Source: an uncultured Bacteroidales bacterium (lineage in GTDB: Bacteria; Bacteroidota; Bacteroidia; Bacteroidales; Muribaculaceae). From it: 64,000 nt of DNA. Location of the stretch: positions 1 through 64,000 of the forward strand of contig UQMZ01000012.1 in the NCBI GenBank assembly GCA_900542185.1, given 5' to 3'. Position 1 is the stretch's first letter; the number at the start of each line of letters is the position of its first letter. The notes below the pieces were generated by a model. It was not told the origin of the DNA. It saw nothing but the letters and a program-made list of their open reading frames with translations, and did not search any database. Below, piece after piece: positions 16,768-25,598 of this stretch. A program made the position numbers and the translations under genes.

Positions 16768-17472
16768 ATGGAAAATCAAAAACAGAGATATTCGCGTCTT
16801 GTGTCCATCCCGGAGATAGGCGAGGAGGGCGTGAAGAAACTCAATGCATCGCATGTGCTGATGATAGGGTGCGGGGCGTTAGGCTCGATGTGCGCCATGT
16901 ATCTTGCCGCCTCAGGTGTGGGACATATCACGATAGCCGATTTCGATACCGTAGACATATCCAACCTGCAGCGTCAGCTTTTCTTCACCGAACAGGATCT
17001 CGGAAAGTCCAAGGCACAGGTTTTGGCTGCAAGAATCGGTGCTCTTAATTCCGAGACAAAGGTGTCGGTTCTTGAAAAACTGATACGCACGCCACGGGAT
17101 TTAGGTGACATAACCGAATACGACGTACTAATAGATGGCAGCGACAATCCGCACACCAAGCTGCTGACCGACCGTCTGGGCGTGGATTCGGGTGTGCCGT
17201 GTGTAATAGCGGGTGTGCGCGGATTCGAATGCCAGATCATGACGTGCGTGCAGGAATCAGTGCGGTATGCCGACGTGTTCGGCGAGGATGCCGCCTGCAG
17301 CGGCTTTACGCCTTGCAGCATCGGCGGCGTGATCGGTCCGGCAGCCGGCGTGGCGGCAAGCCTGCAGTGCGCAGAAGCGGTGAAGCTGATTGCAGGCATC
17401 GGAACGCCCCTGACCGACAGACTGCTGACCATGAACCTGCTCGACATGACAGTGAATGTATTAAGTATTTAA
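16768..17472 (+). CDS. ThiF/MoeB/HesA-family adenylyltransferase
   Basis: E1-like enzyme of 234 residues that would adenylate the C-terminus of a ubiquitin-like sulfur carrier. Motifs: the ATP-binding GCGALGSMCAMYL near residue 34, the DFDTVDISNLQRQ segment near residue 58, and GSDNPHTK near 123. The usual two CxxC zinc pairs of ThiF/MoeB are not intact; only AACSGFTPCS and a later single Cys are seen, so the zinc site may be lost or altered. The start is the ATG at 16768; a TTG two codons earlier is less likely. It heads a three-gene unit with NfnA- and NfnB-like genes, and no sulfur-carrier gene is adjacent, so its substrate is unclear. Confidence 0.85.
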   Translation: MENQKQRYSRLVSIPEIGEEGVKKLNASHVLMIGCGALGSMCAMYLAASGVGHITIADFDTVDISNLQRQLFFTEQDLGKSKAQVLAARIGALNSETKVSVLEKLIRTPRDLGDITEYDVLIDGSDNPHTKLLTDRLGVDSGVPCVIAGVRGFECQIMTCVQESVRYADVFGEDAACSGFTPCSIGGVIGPAAGVAASLQCAEAVKLIAGIGTPLTDRLLTMNLLDMTVNVLSI

Positions 17473-17483
17473 ATCACAGAAAG

Positions 17484-18245
17484 GTGAACGAAATAATAAG
17501 CATATCGCATTACTCGGAGAAATCCGCAAGAGTAAAGATTGCGAACCGTGTGGTTGCATCCAAGGTGCAGCCAGGTCAGTTTGTGATAATCAAATTTTCA
17601 GAAACCGGCCAGCGCATCCCATTCCCGGTAGTGGAATGCGACGGAGAGACCGGAGAGCTTGACATCATCATACACCGTGCCGACGGGTTGGACGAGATAC
17701 TGGGCCTGATACAGGAGGGCGGCGTGTTGCCCGACCTGCTGGGCCCGCTCGGAATGCCGGCGGTGATAGACGAGAACAAGGCGATGCTGTTCATCGGCGA
17801 CGGCGCCGGATTCGTGCCGTTGCTGCCGTTGATACACGAGGCCCGCAGGAAAGGGTGTCAGGTGCATGCCATCGTGTCGGAGCAGTCGTCGCAGACCAAA
17901 TGTCTACTCGGCGACATCAACAGCGCCTGCAACGACCTGACGGTGGCCAGCGAGGACACGGTGCCTGAGATAGTCAGGAAGTGGATAGAGATGTATAAGC
18001 CCGACAAGATGGTGTTCTCAGGCCCCACGATGCTGATGAAGAATCTTACGGCAATTGCCCGTGAGCATAATATCCCTGCCGACTGCGTGCTGAACATGCT
18101 GATGATAGACGGCATAGGGATCTGCGGAGTGTGCCGTGTCATGATAGGAGGGGTGCAGAAGCAGACCTGCATAGACGGTCCTGTCTTCAACGCATGGGAT
18201 GTGGATTTTGATTATATATTGAACCGTCAAAGATCATTCGTATGA
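17484..18245 (+). CDS. nfnA: NfnA-like FAD/[2Fe-2S] subunit (ferredoxin:NADP reductase)
   Basis: Flavin-binding subunit of 253 residues related to NfnA, SudB and the dihydroorotate dehydrogenase electron-transfer subunit. The order is an FAD domain (QPGQFVIIK, then IPFPVVECD), an NAD-binding domain (LFIGDGAGFVPLLPLI), and a C-terminal [2Fe-2S] site in GIGICGVCRVMIGG plus the TCIDGPVF Cys. I chose a GTG start at 17484, 12 bases after the previous stop with AGAAAG just before it, because no ATG fits. It pairs with the next gene as the two halves of an electron-bifurcating NADH-dependent reduced ferredoxin:NADP+ oxidoreductase. Confidence 0.88.
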   Translation: MNEIISISHYSEKSARVKIANRVVASKVQPGQFVIIKFSETGQRIPFPVVECDGETGELDIIIHRADGLDEILGLIQEGGVLPDLLGPLGMPAVIDENKAMLFIGDGAGFVPLLPLIHEARRKGCQVHAIVSEQSSQTKCLLGDINSACNDLTVASEDTVPEIVRKWIEMYKPDKMVFSGPTMLMKNLTAIAREHNIPADCVLNMLMIDGIGICGVCRVMIGGVQKQTCIDGPVFNAWDVDFDYILNRQRSFV

Positions 18246-19750
18246 ATTCGGATATAGAGGAGATATTTGACCGCGGCCGCGACGAGCAGTGGCGCGTGGA
18301 GCTGCGCCAGACCATGACGCCGAAACAGCGCACGGCCATACCGCGCGTGAAGATGCCGGAACTGGATCCGACATTCCGTATCAGCAACAACCGCGAAGTG
18401 GGCGAGGGACTGAGCGTGGAGCAGGCCGTGCTGGAGGCTACGCGCTGTCTGGACTGTGCCAATCCCGGATGCGTCAAGGGATGCCCGGTGCACAATGACA
18501 TTCCCGGTTTCATCAAGAACTTAGAGCGGCGTAATTTCCGCGAGGCCATCAACGTGCTGCACCGCACCACGGTGCTTCCCGCCGTTTGCGGCCGTGTGTG
18601 CCCGCAGGAGAAACAGTGTGAAGGCCACTGTACATATCTGAAAATGGGTAAGAAAGCCGTTTCCATCGGCGCGTTGGAGCGCTTCACGGCCGATATAAAC
18701 AGAACGTTCGACCGCTTCATACCGCAGCCAACTTCCACGGACGACGTCAAGAAGCGTCCCACGTATCCAATCAAGGTGGCTGTGGTAGGTTCCGGTCCTT
18801 CGGGCCTGGCTTTCGCCGGCGACATGGCCCGCAGAGGTTATAAGGTTACGGTGTTTGAAGCGTTGAGCCAATTCGGAGGCGTGCTTAAATACGGCATACC
18901 GGAGTTCTGCCTTCCCAATAAGATTGTAGACCGCGAGATCCAGAAACTGCGTGACATGGGCGTGGAATTCATAAAGGATTGCTTCATCGGCCGCACGTTA
19001 AGCTACGAGGATCTTCACAAGTTGGGTTATAAGGGTCTATATCTGGCCACGGGTGCCGGCAAGCCCCGGTTCATGGGTATCAAAGGAGAGAACATACCCG
19101 GTGTGATGACCGCCAACGAGTATCTGATTCGCCTCAACCTGCTTGGCAACGCCATGTTCGGCAAGAATTCCGTGGCCGTAAACGGCAAGCGCGTGGCCGT
19201 GATAGGAGGCGGTAACACAGCGATAGATGCTGTGCGCTTCGCTGTGCGCAACGGTGCCGAGGAGGCCATGATAGTCTATCGCCGCAGCATGGAGGAGATT
19301 CCGGCGCGCGAGGAGGAGATTCGCCACGCCAAGGAGGAGGGCATCAAATTCTTTACCCTGCACAATCCCGTGGAATACATAGCCGACGAAAACGGCCGTC
19401 TGTGCAAGATGCTGCTGCAACGCATGGAGCTTGGTGAGCCTGACGAATCGGGACGTCGCTCGCCGGTGCCGGTGGAAGGCGACATCGTCGAGATCCCCGT
19501 GGACATTGTTGTGGTCAGTGTGGGCTACCTGCCTAATCCTCCGGCATCGATACCCAATATGATAACCCGCAAGGGGGGCCAGATCGAGGTGGACGACGAG
19601 ACGCTGAAGTCATCGTCCAACGGCGTGTATGCCGGTGGTGACATCGTACGCGGTCCGGCCACAGTGATTTTGGCGATGGGCGACGGCAGAAAAGCCGCAG
19701 CCTCAATGGCCGCGGCTTTCGAGGAGGCTATGGACAAAATCAAGCTGTAA
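18242..19750 (+). CDS. nfnB: NfnB / glutamate synthase small-subunit-like flavoprotein
   Basis: Iron-sulfur flavoprotein of 502 residues of the GltD/NfnB family. The N-terminal ferredoxin-like domain has two cysteine clusters (CLDCANPGCVKGCPVHN, then CGRVCPQEKQCEGHC). FAD- and NADPH-binding motifs follow at VAVVGSGPSGLAFAGD (near residue 180) and VAVIGGGNTAIDAVRF (near 318). GltD proteins sit beside gltB; here the partner is an NfnA-like gene that overlaps it by four bases, which favours a transhydrogenase role over glutamate synthesis. The ThiF-like gene upstream is unusual company. Confidence 0.88.
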   Translation: MNSDIEEIFDRGRDEQWRVELRQTMTPKQRTAIPRVKMPELDPTFRISNNREVGEGLSVEQAVLEATRCLDCANPGCVKGCPVHNDIPGFIKNLERRNFREAINVLHRTTVLPAVCGRVCPQEKQCEGHCTYLKMGKKAVSIGALERFTADINRTFDRFIPQPTSTDDVKKRPTYPIKVAVVGSGPSGLAFAGDMARRGYKVTVFEALSQFGGVLKYGIPEFCLPNKIVDREIQKLRDMGVEFIKDCFIGRTLSYEDLHKLGYKGLYLATGAGKPRFMGIKGENIPGVMTANEYLIRLNLLGNAMFGKNSVAVNGKRVAVIGGGNTAIDAVRFAVRNGAEEAMIVYRRSMEEIPAREEEIRHAKEEGIKFFTLHNPVEYIADENGRLCKMLLQRMELGEPDESGRRSPVPVEGDIVEIPVDIVVVSVGYLPNPPASIPNMITRKGGQIEVDDETLKSSSNGVYAGGDIVRGPATVILAMGDGRKAAASMAAAFEEAMDKIKL

Positions 19751-19772
19751 GCCTCCGTGATTCGTTGGAGTT

Positions 19773-20786
19773 TCAGACATTGTGATCCAGATGCACGTCC
19801 ATCTGCGGGAACGGGAAACTGAAGCCTTTCTCGGGAAGTTCCTTATAAATCCGCTCGTTGATGTCGAAATAGAGCGGCCAATAGTTGGAAGCATGAGTCC
19901 ACGCACGGACTACGAAATTGATTGAGCTGTCCGCCATTTCGTTCAGACCGACGAATGGCGGACGCTCTACTTTATTCTGTACGCTCACTACGCGCTTGTC
20001 TATCAGGTTCTGCTGCTTGTACAGCTCGTCGTCCTCTATGTATTTCTTCACCACGCGCGGGTCGGCTTGAACTATCTCCATCAGTGCCTCCTTGGCCTTG
20101 TCCAGATCTGTGCCGTAAGCCAGACATACGGTCCAGTCCACGCGACGGTACGATTCGAGCGAGTAATTGTTGATCGAGCCGGTGGATAGGGCGCCGTTCG
20201 GCAGGATTATGGCCTTGTTGTCAACGGTGTTGATGACGGTGTTGAACAGCTGGATGGACTTGACGGTACCGGTGTATCCGTTTACCTCGATGAAGTCTCC
20301 TACCTTATAGGGTTTGAGCAGCAGAATCAGGACTCCGCCGGCAAAGTTCTGGAGCGTGCCGCTCAGCGCCATACCGATGGCGACGCCGGCCGAGGCAAAG
20401 ATGGCCAGGAAACTGCTGGTCTCCAGCCCCAGGATGCCGATGATGCTTATGACCAATATGAAGTACAGCACCATCCTGATGAGTGACAGCACGAATGTTG
20501 TCAGCGACTGGTCTATATGGCGGTGTGTCATGATGTTGTACACCACCTTGTATAGCTTGCGGATAATGTAGCGTCCGACGTAGAACACCAGAATGGCTAA
20601 CAGTACTTTCAGACCGAAAGAAATCAGTCCGTTCACCATTTTCTGTATCAGTTCGTCTAAGCTGAGGCCTTCCAGTCCTTTCCAGAACGATTGCTCTGAT
20701 ACTTCGGGCACCGGTATCTGCGGCGTGGGAATCTGGTCGGCCTGTGCCGACAGAAAACTTAATATGCTTGCTAAGTTCATATTCAA
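19773..20786 (-). CDS. mscS: Small-conductance mechanosensitive channel (MscS family)
   Basis: Inner-membrane tension-gated channel that releases solutes on osmotic downshock. Of 337 residues, an N-terminal soluble stretch of about 40 is followed by three membrane segments. The pore-lining TM3 is recognisable as AIFASAGVAIGMALSGTLQN with the FAGGVLILLLKP continuation. The beta domain carries GDFIEVNGYTGTVKSIQL. A second Met two codons in is an equally possible start. It shares a 65-base, repeat-filled spacer with rlmD upstream and may be co-transcribed with it. Confidence 0.92.
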   Translation of the reverse strand: MNMNLASILSFLSAQADQIPTPQIPVPEVSEQSFWKGLEGLSLDELIQKMVNGLISFGLKVLLAILVFYVGRYIIRKLYKVVYNIMTHRHIDQSLTTFVLSLIRMVLYFILVISIIGILGLETSSFLAIFASAGVAIGMALSGTLQNFAGGVLILLLKPYKVGDFIEVNGYTGTVKSIQLFNTVINTVDNKAIILPNGALSTGSINNYSLESYRRVDWTVCLAYGTDLDKAKEALMEIVQADPRVVKKYIEDDELYKQQNLIDKRVVSVQNKVERPPFVGLNEMADSSINFVVRAWTHASNYWPLYFDINERIYKELPEKGFSFPFPQMDVHLDHNV

Positions 20787-20811
20787 TTCAACGGGGTTTA
20801 TGTGTGTTTAA

Positions 20812-20851
20812 TTATCGTGATTAATTCTGATTTATCGTGATTAATCCTGAT
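20812..20851. repeat. Two 21-bp tandem repeats between rlmD and mscS
   Basis: Two near-identical copies of TTATCGTGATTAATTCTGAT in tandem. The reverse complement (AATCnGGATTAATCnnGAT) matches the repeat in the groES-groEL spacer. Confidence 0.6.
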
Positions 20852-22309
20852 TTAAAAATCTCGGAGTTGCAGACGCACCACGTTCTCCACATGATGCGTG
20901 TGGGGGAACATGTCGACGGGCTGTATGTCGGTTACCTTGTAGTCGTGGTCCAGCAACGCGAGGTCGCGGGCCTGAGTGGCCGGATTACAGCTGACATAGA
21001 CCAGTACCGATGGCTTGGCACGCAGTATCACGTCAACAACATCCTGATGCATTCCGGCGCGTGGCGGGTCGATGATCATGATGTCGGGACGACCGTGAGC
21101 GGCGATGAAATCATCGGTCAGGATGTCCTTCATGTCACCGGCGAAAAACTCGGTGTTGTCCAGTCCGTTCACTTCGGCATTGACGCGGGCGTCGGCCACG
21201 GCGGCCTCCACATATTCGATTCCGATAACCTTGCGGGCCTGACGCGCCACGAAGTTGGCTATGGTGCCTGTGCCGGTGTACAGGTCATAGACCAACGGTT
21301 TTTCAGCTCCGGTAGTCTCCCTGTCGAGGCCTGCGAAACGGCGTGCCACCTTATATAGTTCGTATGCCTGGAGTGAGTTTGTCTGATAGAAAGACTTGGC
21401 GTTGACGCGGAATTTCAGACCCTCCATTTCCTCGAGGATGTAGTCACGTCCGTTCCAGACAACCACTTCCTGGTCGGCGATGGTGTCGTTCACCTTAAGG
21501 TTGACCACATACAGCAACGATGTTACGTCGGGGAAACGTTGCTGAAGCGAAGTCATTACTTCGGCTATTTTTTCAGGATTGTCCTCGCCGAAAGTTACGA
21601 CTATCATCTTCTCACCGGTCGAGGCGGTGCGTATCATCAGCGTGCGCAACAGTCCGTGATTCTCGCGGATGTTGTAGAAGCTCCAGCCTTGTTTTCCGGC
21701 TTCGTCATAGATGAAATTGCGTACTTCGTTGCCGAAATCCTCCTGCAGGTGGCAGGCGTCTATGTGCAGCACTTTGTCGAATGCGCCGGGTATATGGAAG
21801 CCCAATGCATCGGGACGGTCGGTAAATTCCCGGCCAGACTTTATGTCCTCCCAGCTGCGCCATTTCTTGGAGCTGAAGGTATATTCCATCTTGTTGCGGT
21901 AGCACCAGATGTTTTCCGAGCCGAGGATGGGAGATATAGGGGGAATTTCTACTTTAGCGATTCGGAGAAGGCAGTCCTCCACCTGTTGCTGCTTCCAGCG
22001 CAACTGCTCGGTGTAGGGGAGATGCTGCCATTTGCAGCCGCCGCACAGTCCGAAATGCGCGCACTTCGGTGTGACGCGTGATTCCGATGGACGTATCAAG
22101 TTTGCGATATGTCCTTCTGCATAACTGTGTTTCTTTCGGTCTATCTGTATGTCGGCTATGTCGCCCGGCGCACCGTAGGGTATGAACACCACGATGTTGC
22201 CCTCGTCCTCGGGACGCCATTTCACCTTGGCGACGGACTTCCCTTCGGCGGCGATGCCTGTTATCTCGATGCCCTCCAGCAGTGGCAGCGGTTTCTTCTT
22301 TCTTCCCAT
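20852..22309 (-). CDS. rlmD: 23S rRNA (uracil-C5)-methyltransferase RlmD/RumA type
   Basis: SAM-dependent enzyme that makes 5-methyluridine in 23S rRNA. Of 485 residues, an N-terminal TRAM-like domain is followed by the iron-sulfur cysteine set CAHFGLCGGCKWQH and a later Cys. Then come the SAM motif VYDLYTGTGTIANFVA near residue 343, MIIDPPRAGMH, and the catalytic SCNPATQARDLALL near residue 445. In Bacteroidota one TrmA/RumA paralogue often covers both 23S positions, so RlmCD is an alternative name. A TAATTTTG -7 box at 22350-22357 lies about 40 bases upstream. Confidence 0.93.
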   Translation of the reverse strand: MGRKKKPLPLLEGIEITGIAAEGKSVAKVKWRPEDEGNIVVFIPYGAPGDIADIQIDRKKHSYAEGHIANLIRPSESRVTPKCAHFGLCGGCKWQHLPYTEQLRWKQQQVEDCLLRIAKVEIPPISPILGSENIWCYRNKMEYTFSSKKWRSWEDIKSGREFTDRPDALGFHIPGAFDKVLHIDACHLQEDFGNEVRNFIYDEAGKQGWSFYNIRENHGLLRTLMIRTASTGEKMIVVTFGEDNPEKIAEVMTSLQQRFPDVTSLLYVVNLKVNDTIADQEVVVWNGRDYILEEMEGLKFRVNAKSFYQTNSLQAYELYKVARRFAGLDRETTGAEKPLVYDLYTGTGTIANFVARQARKVIGIEYVEAAVADARVNAEVNGLDNTEFFAGDMKDILTDDFIAAHGRPDIMIIDPPRAGMHQDVVDVILRAKPSVLVYVSCNPATQARDLALLDHDYKVTDIQPVDMFPHTHHVENVVRLQLRDF

Positions 22310-22414
22310 AGTTTGATTTGCTGTTATCGCGGAATATGCAATTTATCTGCAAAATTACTATAAAATTCCCAAATATAATAATCCCGCATCGGCTCTCGTT
22401 TAATTATTCGATAA

Positions 22415-22446
22415 CCCCGAGTGCTTGCTACCTCGTTAAAAACAAG
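22415..22446 (+). promoter_or_regulatory. preQ1-I-like riboswitch
   Basis: A compact H-type pseudoknot directly before the start codon. P1 is CGAG (22418-22421) with CTCG (22432-22435), and the loop is TGCTTGCTAC. The loop CTTG (22424-22427) pairs with CAAG (22443-22446) after an A-rich tail TTAAAAA. This matches the preQ1-I plan as in B. subtilis queC: short hairpin, CUAC with the ligand-recognising C just before the 3' arm of P1, A-rich strand, then the pseudoknot. C22431 is the likely specificity base. The downstream gene transports queuosine precursors. The pseudoknot ends four bases before the ATG, so ligand binding should block translation. Confidence 0.8.
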
Positions 22447-22450
22447 AAAC

Positions 22451-23149
22451 ATGACCGACAATCAATCTACGCCCCGCAAAGGCAAACCCCAGTTTACCCT
22501 TCCCTTTCTCCTCCTGTCCGTAACTTTCTGCGTCTGTATCATCGTAGCCAATCTGATCGAGATCAAGACCATCGACGTGTCCGGCCTCACGCTGACCGCA
22601 GGCATGATAATTTTCCCGCTTAGTTACATCATCAACGATTGTCTGGTGGAGGTCTACGGCTTCCGCAAGGCGCGCATCGTCATCTGGCTCGGTTTCGCCA
22701 TGAACCTGTTCGTGACGTTGGCGTTGCAGTTAGCCATAATATTGCCCGGCTCAGCAGACTGGACGTCGCAGGAGGCGATGGAGGCCGTCTACGGCGGTGT
22801 GCCGCGCATATTGTTCGCCTCATTCGTTGCGTTCGTGACCGGATCGCTGGCTAACGCCTGGGTGATGAGCCGCATGAAACTCGCCTCAGGCGGGAAACGG
22901 TTCTCGCTGCGTGCCATAGTCAGCACGATAGTGGGAGAGGGACTCGATTCCTTGATATTCTTCCCGATAGCCTTCGGCGGCGTGTTGCCATGGAGCGTCG
23001 TAATCGGTCTGATAGTGGCCCAGACTCTGCTGAAGACTGTCTACGAAATCCTTGTGCTTCCCGTCACCATCTACACCGTGCGCCGCCTCAAGCGCCTCGA
23101 ATCCCTCGACACCTTCGACACCGACCTCCGCTTCACCCTGTTCAAGTAA
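22451..23149 (+). CDS. yhhQ: Queuosine precursor transporter (YhhQ/VUT family)
   Basis: Inner-membrane carrier of 232 residues that imports preQ0/preQ1 or queuine for tRNA queuosine synthesis. It has about six hydrophobic helices, the family's PLSYIINDCLVEVYGFRKAR near residue 60, and the later VGEGLDSLIFFPIAF helix. The ATG at 22451 is the start. A GTG 10 codons upstream would begin inside the riboswitch and encode non-conserved residues. The gene is preceded by a preQ1-I-like pseudoknot, which independently supports the substrate. It converges on the AAA+ gene across a 12-bp stem. Confidence 0.9.
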   Translation: MTDNQSTPRKGKPQFTLPFLLLSVTFCVCIIVANLIEIKTIDVSGLTLTAGMIIFPLSYIINDCLVEVYGFRKARIVIWLGFAMNLFVTLALQLAIILPGSADWTSQEAMEAVYGGVPRILFASFVAFVTGSLANAWVMSRMKLASGGKRFSLRAIVSTIVGEGLDSLIFFPIAFGGVLPWSVVIGLIVAQTLLKTVYEILVLPVTIYTVRRLKRLESLDTFDTDLRFTLFK

Positions 23150-23170
23150 AAACGGTATCAAAGATTTAGA

Positions 23171-23200
23171 CATCGGTTTTGTCAGGCGACAAAACCGATG
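23171..23200. terminator. 12-bp perfect stem between convergent genes
   Basis: CATCGGTTTTGT (23171-23182) and ACAAAACCGATG (23189-23200) flank a 6-base loop that contains the AAA+ stop codon. It lies where the transporter and AAA+ genes converge. It has no long T-run, so it may act as a two-way terminator or an RNA-stabilising end. Confidence 0.6.
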
Positions 23201-25092
23201 CGGGGACGTGTGGAGGCGAGGGAAAGCGACGGCACAGGGGCCGGGATGTCGGAGGCCTGGATTTCGGTCAGTGAGATGTCGTCGTCGAGGCCGCCGTTGA
23301 TTACACGGACGGCCATAGTAGGGAGAATCTCGGTCTGGATCATGTTGATGACATGACGGGCGTTGCCGAAAGTCTTATCGCGTTGTGCGTAGTCGGTGTT
23401 GAGGCGTGCGGTTAATGCCAGGCGCGCATCATCGGAGAGTGTGTAATTGTTGCGTTTCAGGTATTTTTCAGCAATTTCCATCAACTCCGATTCCGTGAAA
23501 TCGTCAAATACGTAAATGTTGGAATCGGGAATGCGTGACTTGAAGCCGGGATTCATGTCGAACATCCGTTTCATCTGGTCGGAATACCCGGCCAGCACTA
23601 ACATCCAGTCGCGGTTTGAGTCGTCGGCCAAGGCCGTCAGAAGCGTCTCGATCACGAATTTGCCCGGATCGCGCGGGTCGCTGGGCTGATAAAGCTGATA
23701 TGCCTCGTCTATGAACAGTATGCCGCCCTGGGCTTTCTCGATGGCCTCAATTGTTTTCTCCGCTTCGGAATTGTAGTTCTGTCCGAGTAGCGTAGCACGC
23801 TCACGCACCACCACATGGCCCTTGGACAGCATACCGGCTCGATGCAGCATCATGCCCATCATCTTGGCTACCGTGGTCTTGCCGGTTCCTGGTGAGCCGA
23901 GGAACATGGCGTGAAGTGGGGAAGTGGTAGAGGGAAGCCCTCGCTCCGAACGCATTTTGTTGAAGCGCACTACACGCTCGTAGACGGTGAGCTTCTCTTT
24001 CACTGACCGCAGACCGGTCAGATGGTCCAGTGTCGATGACAGTGACTCGTCGTGTTCCGGTTCATTATCAGAATCCGTATAGGATTCATTCGTATCTGTG
24101 TCTGTCTCTGACTCTGACTCTGACTCTACTTTCTCCTTCTGGCCGGCGATGAAATCGTCAAGCAGCTTGTCGAAATCCATTGTCTCGGCCTGCGAGGAGT
24201 GTGATTCTGGGTGTCGGATGGCAATCCATCGGTCCATGACCGCGTTGGCCGAGTACTCGTCCAGAGGTTCGATGTCCGTACCGAACCATTTGCCGCTTTC
24301 GGTTTCCTCATCAGTGGCGAATACGAATCCGGCGATAGGATATTCCATGCACAGCAACTCGGCATAGAACACACCGTTACGGTCGTAAGCAGTGGTGAAT
24401 GGATATTCCACATACCAGATATTGTCCTTGAAATCGTCGCTGTTTGTGCAGCGCGGTTCGGCGAACATGACCAGAGGCTGCTCCTCATCGGGCACGTAAA
24501 GCCGTAGCTCAAGTTCGGGCAATACCGACGGCAATCTATACCCAAGTTTCTGCTCGATGTTGAATCGAACATAATACTTCTGTCCGTCATCGGTAGTTAG
24601 GGACTTATACAGTTTGTCTTCCCAAGCCGGCCGAACACCGCCATCGCAGACGCCATACCATTCCGCGGGATGCGGCAAAGGGTTGGCGTCAATCAGCCGG
24701 AATACGCGCTGGTCTATGGTATGCGAGGCAATAGGGTCGTCTATCACAAGTTTGAAGGTATGGCCCGGTATTATGCCGTCGGCGGGGAAGTGGGCGTAGT
24801 AATCCTTGAAGCATTCCTGTCTGCGCAGGATTATTTTGAGGGATTGGGAAGCTACCTTGCAGCGTGAGGTGACATCCACCAGGGTCAGCGTGACATTGCG
24901 GCGTACGCCGCTGTCGAAGCGTTCATTTGTGACGGCAATCTTGACAGCGATACCTGCCAGGGAAGGGTCAGCGATAAAATCGCTGCGGTCGTCGAAAGGA
25001 AACTGGTTGATGAGAACCAGATCGTCGACCTGGTCCTTATTGTAGGTGTAGAACTGAATCTGACCTACATAAATCGGTGATTTTTTGTTCAT
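23182..25092 (-). CDS. AAA+ ATPase (CbbX/SpoVK-like) with large N-terminal domain
   Basis: Protein of 636 residues. The N-terminal half (about 1-310) is beta-rich and not recognised; it opens with SPIYVGQIQFYTYNKDQ. A Ser/Glu/Asp/Thr low-complexity linker (ESESESETDTDTNES, about 320-350) follows, then a CbbX/SpoVK-type AAA+ module. Walker A is FLGSPGTGKTTVAKMMG near residue 400, Walker B is GGILFIDEAYQLY, and the second-region arginines lie in MNPGFKSRIPDS. Such modules remodel protein complexes. Function is unknown; related Bacteroidales proteins are usually annotated only as AAA family ATPase. The upstream region shows no clear promoter. Confidence 0.85.
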   Translation of the reverse strand: MNKKSPIYVGQIQFYTYNKDQVDDLVLINQFPFDDRSDFIADPSLAGIAVKIAVTNERFDSGVRRNVTLTLVDVTSRCKVASQSLKIILRRQECFKDYYAHFPADGIIPGHTFKLVIDDPIASHTIDQRVFRLIDANPLPHPAEWYGVCDGGVRPAWEDKLYKSLTTDDGQKYYVRFNIEQKLGYRLPSVLPELELRLYVPDEEQPLVMFAEPRCTNSDDFKDNIWYVEYPFTTAYDRNGVFYAELLCMEYPIAGFVFATDEETESGKWFGTDIEPLDEYSANAVMDRWIAIRHPESHSSQAETMDFDKLLDDFIAGQKEKVESESESETDTDTNESYTDSDNEPEHDESLSSTLDHLTGLRSVKEKLTVYERVVRFNKMRSERGLPSTTSPLHAMFLGSPGTGKTTVAKMMGMMLHRAGMLSKGHVVVRERATLLGQNYNSEAEKTIEAIEKAQGGILFIDEAYQLYQPSDPRDPGKFVIETLLTALADDSNRDWMLVLAGYSDQMKRMFDMNPGFKSRIPDSNIYVFDDFTESELMEIAEKYLKRNNYTLSDDARLALTARLNTDYAQRDKTFGNARHVINMIQTEILPTMAVRVINGGLDDDISLTEIQASDIPAPVPSLSLASTRPRIGFVA

Positions 25093-25598
25093 ACAGTTTT
25101 TATTAGTTTAGATAGTTAAAAAGTTGATAAAGTTAAGAGAATACCAATACTTGCGAAAGACTGACTATTATCTTAACTTTTTAAACTACAATACTTTCAC
25201 CACTATTTCGCAAGGAAATCCTTGCGAAAATACCGGAGGCCTTCCTCCGGAGCCGTTCCCAATACGTCATGGTGCTATCTGTCCCGATGGCCTGAGGATA
25301 CGTATGGACGCACCACGGGCTGTCAGGGCATTTCTGCGGTTGGAAAACGTTGGGTGAATTTCACTATGCGCACCACATCTCCGCGTCGCCGGGAGGGGCG
25401 ACACCGCCGAACTTGCTGTTGTCGAGATGTAGTTGCTTCATAGCTGTAGATGAAGTTTTAAAACTGTATGAATGGCAGTGTCAGGCTGCCTGTGCGAGTC
25501 GCGCCACAATGGCAGAGACCCATCGTGGCGCAAAATTAATAAAAAAATCGGTTACTTCAAATAAAATTATTATAATACTTGCTGATTATAAACATTGA
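25093..25598. other. 506-base intergenic region rich in hairpins
   Basis: No convincing full-length gene. It contains several stems: TTTCGCAAGG/CCTTGCGAAA (25206-25229), CCGGAGG/CCTCCGG (25233-25249), GTCGCC/GGCGAC (25385-25402) and GCGCCAC/GTGGCGC (25501-25531). A third copy of CTTGCGAAA lies at 25150-25158. A 25-residue minus-strand frame (25364-25441), MKQLHLDN to EMWCA, is open but unsupported. The G/C-rich middle part differs from ordinary spacers here. It is downstream of the recombinase gene, so a recombination site or structured RNA is possible. Confidence 0.5.

Noticed and set aside
18242..19750. Glutamate synthase small subunit (gltD)
   Set aside because: No large-subunit gene is adjacent and the overlapping partner is NfnA-like, so the NfnB reading is preferred.
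25364..25441. 25-codon minus-strand gene (MKQLHLDN...)
   Set aside because: Open but without promoter, ribosome site or recognisable family; noted only within the intergenic entry.
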